DNA of 64,000 nucleotides from Bacillus siamensis KCTC 13613. GTDB taxonomy: Bacteria; Bacillota; Bacilli; Bacillales; Bacillaceae. A program made the position numbers and the translations under genes. Positions 16,666-25,707 of this stretch are shown here, piece after piece (the first letter of the stretch is position 1; each line of letters starts with the position of its first letter). Below the pieces are notes generated by a model. That model ran no database searches. It had not been told where the DNA came from and saw only the letters and a list, made by a program, of their open reading frames with translations. Location of the stretch: the NCBI RefSeq assembly GCF_000262045.1, contig NZ_AJVF01000039.1, positions 310,001 to 374,000 of the forward strand. Reading direction: 5' to 3'.

Positions 16666-18332
16666 ACATTGCGGAACAAATGAAGGACGTGCTGAAGGAA
16701 GAAATCAAAGCGGCCGTTCTGAAAGCGGGCCTGGCGGAAGAAAGCCAGATTCCAAGCGTACTGTTAGAAACACCGAAAGACAAAACACACGGTGATTATT
16801 CCACAAACATGGCGATGCAGCTGGCGAGAATCGCAAAAAAAGCGCCGCGCCAAATCGCCGAGGAGATCGTGGCGTCATTTGATAAAGGAAAGGCTTCCAT
16901 TGAAAAAATGGATATTGCGGGACCGGGCTTTATCAACTTTTACATGAACAACAGCTACTTAACAAAACTGATCCCGTCCGTGCTTGAAGCGGGTGAACAT
17001 TACGGTGAGACAAACGTCGGACAGGGCGAAAAGATTCAGGTTGAATTCGTGTCCGCCAACCCGACGGGAGATCTTCACTTAGGCCATGCGCGCGGCGCGG
17101 CGGTAGGTGACGCGCTGTGCAGCGTGCTTTCTAAAGCTGGCTATGATGTGAGCCGCGAATACTATATTAATGATGCGGGCAACCAGATTAACAATCTGGC
17201 GCTTTCCGTTGAAGTCCGTTATTTTGAAGCGCTCGGTCTCGAAAAACCGATGCCGGAAGACGGCTACCGCGGGGAAGATATTATCGCTATCGGGAAAAAG
17301 CTAGCCGAAGATTTCGGCGACCGCTTCGTCCATGAAGAGGAGAGCGAACGCCGGGCATTTTTCCGGGAATACGGCTTAAAGTACGAGCTTGATAAACTCC
17401 GCTCCGACCTGGAGAATTTCCGCGTGCCGTTTGACGTATGGTATTCTGAAACGTCACTGTACGAAAACGGAAAAATTGATCAGGCGCTCGAGGCGCTTCG
17501 CGAAAAGGGCCATGTATACGAAGAGGACGGTGCGACATGGTTCCGTTCCACAACGTTCGGCGACGACAAAGACCGCGTGCTGATCAAAAAAGACGGCTCA
17601 TACACTTATCTGCTGCCGGATATCGCATACCATAAAGACAAACTTGACCGCGGATTCGACAAGCTCATCAATGTATGGGGCGCGGATCACCACGGCTATA
17701 TTCCGCGTATGAAAGCGGCAATTGAAGCGCTCGGTTACGAAAAAGGAACATTGGAAGTTGAAATCATTCAGCTCGTTCATTTATATAAAGACGGCGAAAA
17801 AATGAAGATGAGCAAACGTACGGGGAAAGCCGTCACGATGCGTGATCTGATTGAAGAGGTCGGCCTTGACGCAGTCCGTTATTTCTTCGCGATGCGCAGC
17901 GCTGATACGCATATGGATTTTGACTTGGACCTTGCCGTATCGACATCTAACGAAAACCCTGTGTATTACGCGCAATACGCACATGCCCGTATTTGCAGCA
18001 TGCTTCGCCAAGGGGAGGAGCAGGGACTTAAACCGGCGGCGGATCTTGATTTCAGCCATATTCAATCAGAAAAAGAATATGACCTGCTGAAAACGATCGG
18101 CGGCTTCCCTGAGGCAGTGGCAGAAGCGGCGGAAAAGCGAATCCCGCACCGTGTCACAAATTATATTTATGATCTGGCTTCCGCTCTGCACAGTTTCTAC
18201 AACGCGGAGAAAGTCATCGATCCGGAAAATGAAGAGAAGAGCCGCGCGCGCCTTTCTTTAATGAAGGCGACGCAAATTACGCTGAACAACGCGCTTCAGC
18301 TGATCGGCGTATCGGCTCCGGAAAAAATGTAA
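16662..18332 (+). CDS. argS: Arginyl-tRNA synthetase
   Basis: The 556-residue class I synthetase charges tRNA-Arg. It has the N-terminal Add-1 domain typical of ArgS, the HIGH motif as HLGHARG (about residue 133), the KMSKS counterpart KMSKRTGK (about 384) and a C-terminal anticodon-binding DALR domain. It overlaps ywiB by four bases with GGAGG upstream. I saw no T-box leader. A strong terminator follows before narK. Confidence 0.97.
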   Translation: MNIAEQMKDVLKEEIKAAVLKAGLAEESQIPSVLLETPKDKTHGDYSTNMAMQLARIAKKAPRQIAEEIVASFDKGKASIEKMDIAGPGFINFYMNNSYLTKLIPSVLEAGEHYGETNVGQGEKIQVEFVSANPTGDLHLGHARGAAVGDALCSVLSKAGYDVSREYYINDAGNQINNLALSVEVRYFEALGLEKPMPEDGYRGEDIIAIGKKLAEDFGDRFVHEEESERRAFFREYGLKYELDKLRSDLENFRVPFDVWYSETSLYENGKIDQALEALREKGHVYEEDGATWFRSTTFGDDKDRVLIKKDGSYTYLLPDIAYHKDKLDRGFDKLINVWGADHHGYIPRMKAAIEALGYEKGTLEVEIIQLVHLYKDGEKMKMSKRTGKAVTMRDLIEEVGLDAVRYFFAMRSADTHMDFDLDLAVSTSNENPVYYAQYAHARICSMLRQGEEQGLKPAADLDFSHIQSEKEYDLLKTIGGFPEAVAEAAEKRIPHRVTNYIYDLASALHSFYNAEKVIDPENEEKSRARLSLMKATQITLNNALQLIGVSAPEKM

Positions 18333-18343
18333 TCATTCATGAA

Positions 18344-18376
18344 AGGACAAAGTCTTCGGGCTTTGTCTTTTTTTTG
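18344..18376 (+). terminator. Terminator after argS
   Basis: GACAAAG/CTTTGTC stem followed by eight T. Confidence 0.85.
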
Positions 18377-18387
18377 TATATAAAACG

Positions 18388-18403
18388 TGTGATGTACTTC
18401 ACA
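18388..18403. promoter_or_regulatory. FNR box of narK
   Basis: TGTGATGTACTTCACA matches TGTGA-N6-TCACA. Its centre (18395.5) is about 41.5 bases before the start expected from the TATGAT -10 at 18425-18430, a class II activator position. Confidence 0.85.
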
Positions 18404-18466
18404 ATCCCGCACACCGAGTTTTTGTATGATAAGACTGATATTGAATCAGTGAAAGGGGCAAGCCGA

Positions 18467-19657
18467 ATGATCAATCGTCAACATATTCAATTATCGTTGC
18501 AGTCATTAAGCTTAGTGGCGGGGTTTATGGTGTGGGTGCTGATTTCATCGCTCATTTCCCAAATGACATCAGATATTAATTTAACCAAAGGCGAGATTTC
18601 ATTGGTGACGGCGATTCCCGTTATTCTCGGATCGCTTCTCCGCATTCCTTTAGGGTATTTAACGAACAGGTACGGCGCGAGGCTGATGTTCATGATCAGC
18701 TTCATCCTGCTTTTGTTTCCCGTGTTTTGGATCAGTATGGCGGATTCTCTGTTTGATTTAATCGCGGGCGGCTTTTTCTTAGGGATCGGAGGGGCGGTAT
18801 TCTCCATCGGAGTGACGTCGCTTCCGAAATATTATCCGAAAGAAAAGCACGGTGCCGTCAATGGGATTTACGGTGCTGGAAACATCGGAACCGCCATTAC
18901 CACTTTTGCGGCGCCGGTTATCGCTCAGGCCGCGGGATGGAGAGCAACCGTGCAGATGTATCTCGTTTTGCTGGCTGTTTTCGCATTACTGCACGTTTTG
19001 TTCGGCGACCGGCATGAGAAGAAGGCCAAAGTTTCCGTAAAAACCCAAATCAAAGCTGTTTACCGAAATCATGTGCTGTGGTTTTTGAGCATGTTTTATT
19101 TTATTACGTTTGGCGCTTTTGTCGCCTTTACCATCTATCTGCCGAACTTTTTGGTTGAGCATTTCAGGCTGAGCCCCGCGGATGCAGGGCTGCGGACGGC
19201 CGGCTTTATTGCGGTCTCTACGCTGCTCAGGCCAGCGGGAGGATTTCTTGCCGATAAAATGAACCCGCTCCGCATTTTGATGTTCGTTTTCGCAGGGCTT
19301 ACGCTGTCAGGCGTTATGCTGTCTTTCTCGCTGACGATCGGCCTCTATGCGTTCGGATCACTGACGGTGGCAGTCTGCTCAGGGATTGGAAACGGGACGG
19401 TATTTAAACTGGTGCCTTTCTATTTTTCGAAGCAGGCGGGGATTGCCAACGGTATTGTGTCTGCTATGGGCGGACTGGGCGGTTTTTTCCCTCCGCTGAT
19501 TCTGGCAAGTGTATTTCAGGCAACGGGCCAATACGCGATCGGGTTCATGGCGCTTTCAGAGGTTGCGTTAGCCAGCTTTGTTCTTGTGATCTGGCTGTAT
19601 TGGCAGGAAAGAATGAAAACACATACGGAGAGAAACAGTCAGAGCCTCAATTCATAA
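18467..19657 (+). CDS. narK: Nitrate/nitrite transporter NarK
   Basis: The 396-residue major facilitator has about 12 membrane segments. Nitrate-transporter features include the early Arg in IPVILGSLLRIPLGY (helix 2), GIGGAVFSIGVTSLPKYYP and a second-half GNGTVFKLVPFYF; the two Gly-rich signatures and paired Arg define the nitrate porter group. The ATG at 18467 with AAAGGGG upstream gives the family length; an open extension to 18374 would run through the FNR promoter. fnr follows 97 bases later. It imports nitrate or exports nitrite in anaerobic respiration. Confidence 0.93.
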   Translation: MINRQHIQLSLQSLSLVAGFMVWVLISSLISQMTSDINLTKGEISLVTAIPVILGSLLRIPLGYLTNRYGARLMFMISFILLLFPVFWISMADSLFDLIAGGFFLGIGGAVFSIGVTSLPKYYPKEKHGAVNGIYGAGNIGTAITTFAAPVIAQAAGWRATVQMYLVLLAVFALLHVLFGDRHEKKAKVSVKTQIKAVYRNHVLWFLSMFYFITFGAFVAFTIYLPNFLVEHFRLSPADAGLRTAGFIAVSTLLRPAGGFLADKMNPLRILMFVFAGLTLSGVMLSFSLTIGLYAFGSLTVAVCSGIGNGTVFKLVPFYFSKQAGIANGIVSAMGGLGGFFPPLILASVFQATGQYAIGFMALSEVALASFVLVIWLYWQERMKTHTERNSQSLNS

Positions 19658-19705
19658 TGATCCATTCACAAGATTGTTAGTTTTTTCTGGGTGAGTGCAA
19701 ATCAA

Positions 19706-19736
19706 GTCACGTTACAATATATATACGCAACGTGAC
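19706..19736 (+). promoter_or_regulatory. Perfect 8-bp inverted repeat before fnr
   Basis: GTCACGTT and AACGTGAC flank 15 AT-rich bases that include TACAAT and TATATA. It ends 18 bases before the fnr start. It may be an operator over an fnr-specific promoter or an mRNA hairpin near the ribosome site. Confidence 0.5.
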
Positions 19737-19754
19737 TTTCTTCGAGGTGAGCTC

Positions 19755-20471
19755 ATGAATATTCTCTCTGTCCGAAAATCTGATAAAGAACTTCTTTCCC
19801 GTGAACTGCATGAATTGCTGGAATCAATCAGCACGAAAAAGAAAATGAAAAAACACACCTATTTGTTTCAAGAAGGAATGGATGCAGAAGAGCTTTATCT
19901 GATTCAATCGGGGCTCATTGAAATCGGCAAGCTGACGTCTGACGGAAAAGACCTGACACTTAGAATCTGCCAGAAACACGATATCGTCGGGGAACTGACA
20001 CTGTTCACAGAAGAGCCGAGGTATATGCTCAGTGCAAAAGTGTTAGAGGACGGCGAGGTGCTCGTCATTAATAAAAACAAGCTGGAAAAGGAATTGATTC
20101 AAAACGGTAATTTGACGTTTGAATTTATGAAATGGATGAGCACCCATCTGCGAAAAATCCAGTCTAAGATCAGGGATCTGCTTCTTCACGGCAAAAAAGG
20201 GGCGCTCTATTCCACCCTTATCCGTCTGTCAAACAGCTACGGGGTGGAACGAAGCGACGGGATTCTGATTAACATTGTGCTGACAAATCAGGATTTGGCA
20301 AAGTTTTGTGCGGCGGCACGGGAAAGTGTCAACCGCATGCTGGGAGATCTGCGCAAACAAGGGGTTATTTCGATAGACGAAACGGGAAAAATTATTTTGC
20401 ACAAGCGGGACTATTTACGATGTGAGATTGAGTGTGAAAACTGTCCGCTGGAAATCTGCAATATTGACTGA
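19755..20471 (+). CDS. fnr: Anaerobic regulator Fnr
   Basis: The 238-residue CRP/FNR-family activator has an N-terminal cyclic-nucleotide-like domain and a C-terminal helix-turn-helix (LAKFCAAARESVNRMLGDL). As in Bacillus Fnr, the iron-sulfur cysteines are at the C-terminus (C223, C227, C230, C235 in RCEIECENCPLEICNID); three Cys plus an Asp bind the 4Fe-4S cluster in the B. subtilis protein. Its own targets are visible nearby as three FNR boxes before narK, arfM and narG. The ATG at 19755 behind GAGGTGAG gives exactly the B. subtilis length. Confidence 0.95.
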   Translation: MNILSVRKSDKELLSRELHELLESISTKKKMKKHTYLFQEGMDAEELYLIQSGLIEIGKLTSDGKDLTLRICQKHDIVGELTLFTEEPRYMLSAKVLEDGEVLVINKNKLEKELIQNGNLTFEFMKWMSTHLRKIQSKIRDLLLHGKKGALYSTLIRLSNSYGVERSDGILINIVLTNQDLAKFCAAARESVNRMLGDLRKQGVISIDETGKIILHKRDYLRCEIECENCPLEICNID

Positions 20472-20503
20472 AAAAACAAGGACAGCCGGTGTCCTTGTTT
20501 TTC
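20472..20503. terminator. Bidirectional terminator, fnr and ywiC
   Basis: AACAAGGACA/TGTCCTTGTT stem with flanking A-run and T-run between convergent genes. Confidence 0.8.
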
Positions 20504-21221
20504 AATTTGTGATACATATACACATGACGGCGAAAAAGAAGCCGGCATTTGCAATTTCCAGCATGCCGATCGTTTTCGCGGGCCAATTTCTCCCGTGAAA
20601 AAACCACGCCCGCAAACTGCTGGGGATAAAAGCGAGAAATGCCCAGCCTGCTCCGAGAAGACACGATAAAAAAGGGAGCAGCAGGTGATAGCCCCAAGAC
20701 CAGTATGCAAATGTTCTGTTTTTTTTCTCCCGGATGACCGACTTCACATAAAAGGAACTTCCGATAAAAAATAAAGCAGATTGAGAGAGAATAAACCAAG
20801 CCCAGCCGTCAAGGGTTCCCGTCCCCAGCCAGCAGCTCGCAAGCCCGCCTGAACAAAAGAACAAAACTCCCGCCATATCATTCACGAGCGCCCGTTCGTT
20901 TTTTCGGCGGGCATAATGCATATGGATAAGAAACAGCGGCAATAAAGAAAGGCCGACCCAGACGAGCTGCGGTTTATGATAGATAGAAATGATCAAAAAG
21001 CAGCAGGCCGGAAAACCGTAAATAGATATCCACTTTTGATAGGGTTTGAGCCGTTTCTTTTTCAAGGCAAGCGAAACGGGATAAACCGCCAAGTAAAGGA
21101 AAAGCCAGCCCAGAAAGAGCGGAATATGCCAGAAAACCGGGCCTCCTTTGACCATGCCGAGTAAAAACGGAATCAGCAGCATCGCCCATGCGCCGTGCTG
21201 ATTCGGAATCATCACCTTCAT
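20502..21221 (-). CDS. ywiC: YwiC-like membrane protein
   Basis: This 239-residue protein has about six or seven hydrophobic segments and the opening PNQHGAWAMLLIPFLLG, a signature of the YwiC-like family. That motif with its Gly/Ala/Trp recalls UbiA-type prenyltransferase relatives, but the activity is unknown. The ATG at 21221 behind GGAGG gives the length of B. subtilis YwiC; the further in-frame codon at 21260 lacks a ribosome site. It sits divergently from arfM in the nitrate-respiration region, so a link to anaerobic growth is plausible. Confidence 0.85.
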   Translation of the reverse strand: MKVMIPNQHGAWAMLLIPFLLGMVKGGPVFWHIPLFLGWLFLYLAVYPVSLALKKKRLKPYQKWISIYGFPACCFLIISIYHKPQLVWVGLSLLPLFLIHMHYARRKNERALVNDMAGVLFFCSGGLASCWLGTGTLDGWAWFILSQSALFFIGSSFYVKSVIREKKNRTFAYWSWGYHLLLPFLSCLLGAGWAFLAFIPSSLRAWFFHGRNWPAKTIGMLEIANAGFFFAVMCICITN

Positions 21222-21291
21222 CGAAATCCTCCTTTTGTATGTCATTATAAATGCAGGCATCCTCCTGATAAGTGATATTCATCATACAAGC

Positions 21292-21307
21292 TGTGAAATA
21301 CATCACT
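21292..21307. promoter_or_regulatory. FNR box of arfM
   Basis: TGTGAAATACATCACT is a perfect TGTGA-N6-TCACT site, centred about 41.5 bases before the start expected from TACACT at 21329-21334. Confidence 0.85.
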
Positions 21308-21364
21308 GCCGCACAGGCTCAATCGGGCTACACTAAAGCTATCATCAGCACAGGAGGCTTTCCT

Positions 21365-21841
21365 ATGAATCAGTGTGACTATTTATTATTTCTGAAACAA
21401 CTTCCTATGTTTAACGAAGTGCCCCTGTCCATTGTCGAAACTTTGCTGAAAAACGGGACGTTTATCAGCGGATCATCTGATCAGTCCCCATCCTTTCTTC
21501 ATTCACAATCCGTTTATATTGTATTAAAAGGCAGTATCCATTTTAAGGACAGCAGGCTGCCTGAAGGATCGCAAACCGTTGCGCTGTGGGAAAAAGGCGA
21601 TGTGTTTCCGATTGATGAAAAAGGCGGGCATTCTTTATCGCCTTTTATCTCAGTCAATGCCTCACCGGACATTCTGGCACTACATATTCCATATTCCATT
21701 TTTAAGCAGATGATGTCTTACCATCCGCAGCTGCAAATGAATTTTTTGGCGATGCTTCAGCAAAATGTCTTTTGTTCCTATCAGTTGTTTTTGAGGTATC
21801 TGCATACATCACGCGATGAAAACGCTGAACCCGGTTCTTAA
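21365..21841 (+). CDS. arfM: Modulator of anaerobic respiration and fermentation ArfM
   Basis: The 158-residue protein resembles the N-terminal half of a CRP-type sensor (LFLKQLPMFNEVPLSIVETLL, then beta strands with VYIVLKGSIHF) without a DNA-binding domain. In B. subtilis arfM (ywiD) is activated by FNR and modulates anaerobic genes. The ATG at 21365 behind AGGAGG is preferred: a longer frame from 21272 would include the FNR box and promoter. It stands between ywiC and narG. Confidence 0.82.
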   Translation: MNQCDYLLFLKQLPMFNEVPLSIVETLLKNGTFISGSSDQSPSFLHSQSVYIVLKGSIHFKDSRLPEGSQTVALWEKGDVFPIDEKGGHSLSPFISVNASPDILALHIPYSIFKQMMSYHPQLQMNFLAMLQQNVFCSYQLFLRYLHTSRDENAEPGS

Positions 21842-21858
21842 ATAGGACCGGTTTTTTT
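21828..21858 (+). terminator. Terminator after arfM
   Basis: AACCCGGT/ACCGGTT stem followed by TTTTTTT. Confidence 0.65.
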
Positions 21859-21939
21859 CTTTGAAAGAAAACGTCCTGCCATGAACGCCGCCGTCTTTCC
21901 TGCTCCTTTGTGTGAACGTTTTGTGAAAAAAGCAGAGTG

Positions 21940-21955
21940 TGTGACATAGTTCACA
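21940..21955. promoter_or_regulatory. FNR box of narGHJI
   Basis: TGTGACATAGTTCACA matches the FNR consensus; the -10 TATAGT (21977-21982) puts it at about -41.5. A second imperfect TGTGA pair lies near 21910-21925. Confidence 0.85.
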
Positions 21956-22020
21956 AGGAAATGCGCTCTCTCTGTTTATAGTGTACGTAGCATCACCTGA
22001 CTCGGAAGGAGTGAACGATC

Positions 22021-25000
22021 ATGAAGAAAAAGAAAATGAGTCCGCTGTTCAGGAGATTAAACTATTTTTCTCCTATCGAACATCATTCAAATAAACATAG
22101 CCAAACCACTAGCGAAGATCGTGATTGGGAGAATGTATACAGAAACAGATGGCAGTACGACAAAGTCGTTCGCTCCACCCACGGCGTCAACTGCACGGGT
22201 TCTTGCAGCTGGAATATTTATGTGAAAAACGGAATTGTCACGTGGGAAGGACAAAACTTGAATTATCCATCAACAGGCCCGGATATGCCTGATTTCGAAC
22301 CGAGAGGCTGTCCGCGGGGCGCCAGTTTTTCGTGGTACATCTACAGCCCGCTCCGTGTGAAATATCCGTACGTGCGCGGTGTGCTGGTCAATTTGTGGCG
22401 GGAAGCACTGCAGGCGCATCAAAATCCGCTTGATGCCTGGAAATCAATCGTTGAAAATCCTGAAAAAGCGAAGTCTTATAAACAGGCAAGAGGGAAAGGC
22501 GGATTTGTGCGCGCTGAATGGTCTGAGGTGCTGAAGCTGATTTCAGCCTCTCTGCTGTATACAGTCATGAAATACGGACCTGACCGGAATGTCGGCTTTT
22601 CTCCGATTCCGGCGATGTCCATGATCAGCCACGCATCAGGTTCGCGATTCATGTCTTTAATCGGCGGCCCTATGCTCAGTTTCTATGACTGGTATGCGGA
22701 TCTTCCGCCGGCGTCCCCGCAAATTTGGGGCGACCAGACGGACGTTCCGGAAAGCAGTGATTGGTACAATTCAGGCTATATCATCACATGGGGTTCCAAC
22801 GTTCCGTTAACGAGAACGCCTGACGCACATTTTTTGGCGGAAGCCCGCTATAAAGGCGCTAAGGTCATTTCGATCAGTCCGGATTTTGCGGAATCCTCAA
22901 AGTTCGCCGATGACTGGCTCAGTATCCGCCAAGGGACTGACGGGGCGCTTGCGATGGCTATGGGGCATGTCATTTTACAGGAATTTTACGTGAATCAAGA
23001 GACGGAGCGGTTTATCAAGTATGCGAAGCAATACACGGATTTTCCATTCCTCGTCACTCTGTCAAAAGAAAACGGCGTATACACAGCGGGCCGCTTTCTG
23101 CATGCGAAGGACATCGGGCGGCAGACAAAGCATGATCAATGGAAGCCTGCGGTCTGGAATGATCAGACAGGCGCTCTTGCCATACCGCAAGGAACAATGG
23201 GCTCCCGCTGGGACGGGCAGCAGAAATGGAACCTGCATATGATCGATGAAGACACCGGGGAACCGATTGAACCCCGACTCTCTGTGCTTGGAATAGAGGA
23301 CGAAATCGGCTCGGTGCGCATTCCGTATTTTTCAAATGACGGAAACAAAGTGCTCAAGCGGGATCTTCCTATTAAAAAACTGGATCTGAACGGCGAAGAG
23401 ACGTACGTCACGACCGTGTTTGACTTGATATTGGCCAACTACGGGGTGAACCGGGGCATCGGTCAGCAATCAGCTGTCTCTTATGATGATCCTGAGCCGT
23501 TTACACCTGGCTGGCAGGAACAGATGACGGGAATTAAAAGAGAAGCCGTCATTCAGATTGCCAGAGAGTTTGCTCAAAATGCGATTGATACTGACGGCAG
23601 ATCCATGATTATCGTCGGAGCGGGGATTAACCACTGGTTCAATTCCGACACAATCTACCGCGCGGTGTTAAATCTTGTTTTACTCGTAGGCGCCCAAGGC
23701 GTAAACGGCGGAGGCTGGGCTCATTATGTCGGTCAGGAAAAACTCCGTCCTGCTGAAGGGTGGCAAACGATCGCAAATGCAAAGGACTGGGAAGGCGTGC
23801 CCAAGCTGCAAAACGGCACCTCATTTTTCTACTTTGCGACAGACCAGTGGCGTTACGAAGACCAGCCGATCAGTGACTTGGCTTCACCGATCGCTTCTTC
23901 ATCCCGCTACAAGCATCACGCCGATTACAATGTGCTGGCGGCGCGATTAGGGTGGCTGCCGTCCTACCCGACTTTCGATAAAAACGGCATTGACCTGTAC
24001 AAAGAAGCTGAAAAAGCGGGGGCGGAGACACCTGAAGACGTTGGTGCGTACGTCGCCTCGCAGCTTCAAAACAAAAAGCTGAAATTTGCGATTGAAGATC
24101 CAGACAATGAAGCCAATTTCCCGAAGAATCTCTTCGTATGGCGTGCCAATCTGATCTCAAGCTCAGGAAAAGGACATGAATATTTTCTCAAGCATCTGCT
24201 GGGGACGACGAACGGTCTGATGAATGACGACAGCGACAGCATCCGCCCTGAAGAAATCAAATGGCGGGAGCAGGCACCGGAAGGGAAGCTCGACTTATTA
24301 ATCAATCTCGATTTTCGAATGGCGGGTACGGCGCTGTATTCCGATATCGTGCTGCCGGCGGCGACATGGTATGAAAAACACGATCTCAGCAGCACGGATA
24401 TGCATCCGTTCATCCATCCTTTTGCTCCGGCGATCTCGGCACCGTGGGAATCGAAGTCAGACTGGGATATTTTCAAGGCCCTGTCAAAAGCCGTTTCCGA
24501 TCTGGCGGAAGAAGTCGAGATGGAGCCGGTGAAAGAAGTGGTTGCAACGCCGCTCCTCCACGACACAATGCAGGAATTGGCCCAGCCGTTCGGCAAAATC
24601 AATGACTGGAGCAAGGGCGAATGTGAAGCCATTCCGGGAAAAACAATGCCGAACATCCATGTTGTTGAACGGGATTACAAGCACATCTTTCATAAAATGA
24701 CCGCGCTCGGGCCTCATACGGCTTTAAAACCGAGCGGCACAAAAGGCATGAGCTGGTCGATAGCCGATGAATATGAATCACTCAAAAAGAGACTTGGAGA
24801 AATCACCTCGGACAGCGTCGCAAAGGGGTGTCCGAATATAAGTGAAGCGAAGCAGGCGGCGGAAGCGATTTTAACCCTGTCGTCCACCTCCAATGGAAAA
24901 GTCGCCGTAAAAGCATGGGAATCACTTGAAAACATCACAAATCTGGAGCTGAAAGACCTGGCGGAAGAACGGGAGGAAGAATGCTTTACGTTCGAACAAA

Positions 25001-25707
25001 TTACAGCCCAGCCGAAAACGGTCATCACCTCTCCGGCCTTTACCGGCTCAGAAAAAGGGGGACGCAGGTACTCGCCGTTTACGACGAATGTAGAAAAATT
25101 AATTCCGTGGCGGACACTGACCGGCAGACAATCTTATTATGTCGATCATGAACTGATGATGGAATTCGGTGAAACGATGGCGACATTTAAACCGATCCTC
25201 CAGCATCGCCCGTTTCTAAGCAAACGGCCTGACCAAGAGGGCAAAGAAATCGTCCTTAATTACTTGACGCCGCATAATAAATGGTCCGTCCACAGCATGT
25301 ATTTTGATTCCCTGCCGATGCTGACGCTGTTCCGCGGCGGGCCGACCGTGTGGATGAATAAAGATGACGCCGCGGATACGGATATCAAAGACAACGATTG
25401 GATTGAATGCTTTAACCGAAACGGCGTTGTCGTCGCGAGGGCGGTTTTGTCTCACCGGATTCCTAAAGGAATGGCGTTTATGCACCATGCCCAGGACCGC
25501 CATATCAACGTGCCCGGCACAAAACTGACAAATAACCGCGGCGGCACCCATAACAGCCCGACAAGGATTCACGTCAAGCCGACACAGATGATCGGGGGCT
25601 ATGCCCAGCTCAGCTACGGCTTTAACTATTACGGCCCGACGGGAAACCAGCGCGACCTGAATGTCGTCATCCGCAAGCTGAAGGAGGTCGATTGGCTTGA
25701 AGATTAA
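22021..25707 (+). CDS. narG: Respiratory nitrate reductase alpha subunit
   Basis: The 1228-residue molybdenum subunit reduces nitrate to nitrite on the cytoplasmic side. The N-terminus has the FS0 cluster ligands HGVNCTGSCSW (His and Cys) and a further Cys in RGCPRGASF. The Mo-ligating Asp is in SSDWYNSGYIITWGSN (about residue 240). The length is normal. It opens the narGHJI operon under an FNR promoter; narH begins before the narG stop (11-base overlap). No Tat signal is expected for NarG and none is seen. Confidence 0.98.
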   Translation: MKKKKMSPLFRRLNYFSPIEHHSNKHSQTTSEDRDWENVYRNRWQYDKVVRSTHGVNCTGSCSWNIYVKNGIVTWEGQNLNYPSTGPDMPDFEPRGCPRGASFSWYIYSPLRVKYPYVRGVLVNLWREALQAHQNPLDAWKSIVENPEKAKSYKQARGKGGFVRAEWSEVLKLISASLLYTVMKYGPDRNVGFSPIPAMSMISHASGSRFMSLIGGPMLSFYDWYADLPPASPQIWGDQTDVPESSDWYNSGYIITWGSNVPLTRTPDAHFLAEARYKGAKVISISPDFAESSKFADDWLSIRQGTDGALAMAMGHVILQEFYVNQETERFIKYAKQYTDFPFLVTLSKENGVYTAGRFLHAKDIGRQTKHDQWKPAVWNDQTGALAIPQGTMGSRWDGQQKWNLHMIDEDTGEPIEPRLSVLGIEDEIGSVRIPYFSNDGNKVLKRDLPIKKLDLNGEETYVTTVFDLILANYGVNRGIGQQSAVSYDDPEPFTPGWQEQMTGIKREAVIQIAREFAQNAIDTDGRSMIIVGAGINHWFNSDTIYRAVLNLVLLVGAQGVNGGGWAHYVGQEKLRPAEGWQTIANAKDWEGVPKLQNGTSFFYFATDQWRYEDQPISDLASPIASSSRYKHHADYNVLAARLGWLPSYPTFDKNGIDLYKEAEKAGAETPEDVGAYVASQLQNKKLKFAIEDPDNEANFPKNLFVWRANLISSSGKGHEYFLKHLLGTTNGLMNDDSDSIRPEEIKWREQAPEGKLDLLINLDFRMAGTALYSDIVLPAATWYEKHDLSSTDMHPFIHPFAPAISAPWESKSDWDIFKALSKAVSDLAEEVEMEPVKEVVATPLLHDTMQELAQPFGKINDWSKGECEAIPGKTMPNIHVVERDYKHIFHKMTALGPHTALKPSGTKGMSWSIADEYESLKKRLGEITSDSVAKGCPNISEAKQAAEAILTLSSTSNGKVAVKAWESLENITNLELKDLAEEREEECFTFEQITAQPKTVITSPAFTGSEKGGRRYSPFTTNVEKLIPWRTLTGRQSYYVDHELMMEFGETMATFKPILQHRPFLSKRPDQEGKEIVLNYLTPHNKWSVHSMYFDSLPMLTLFRGGPTVWMNKDDAADTDIKDNDWIECFNRNGVVVARAVLSHRIPKGMAFMHHAQDRHINVPGTKLTNNRGGTHNSPTRIHVKPTQMIGGYAQLSYGFNYYGPTGNQRDLNVVIRKLKEVDWLED

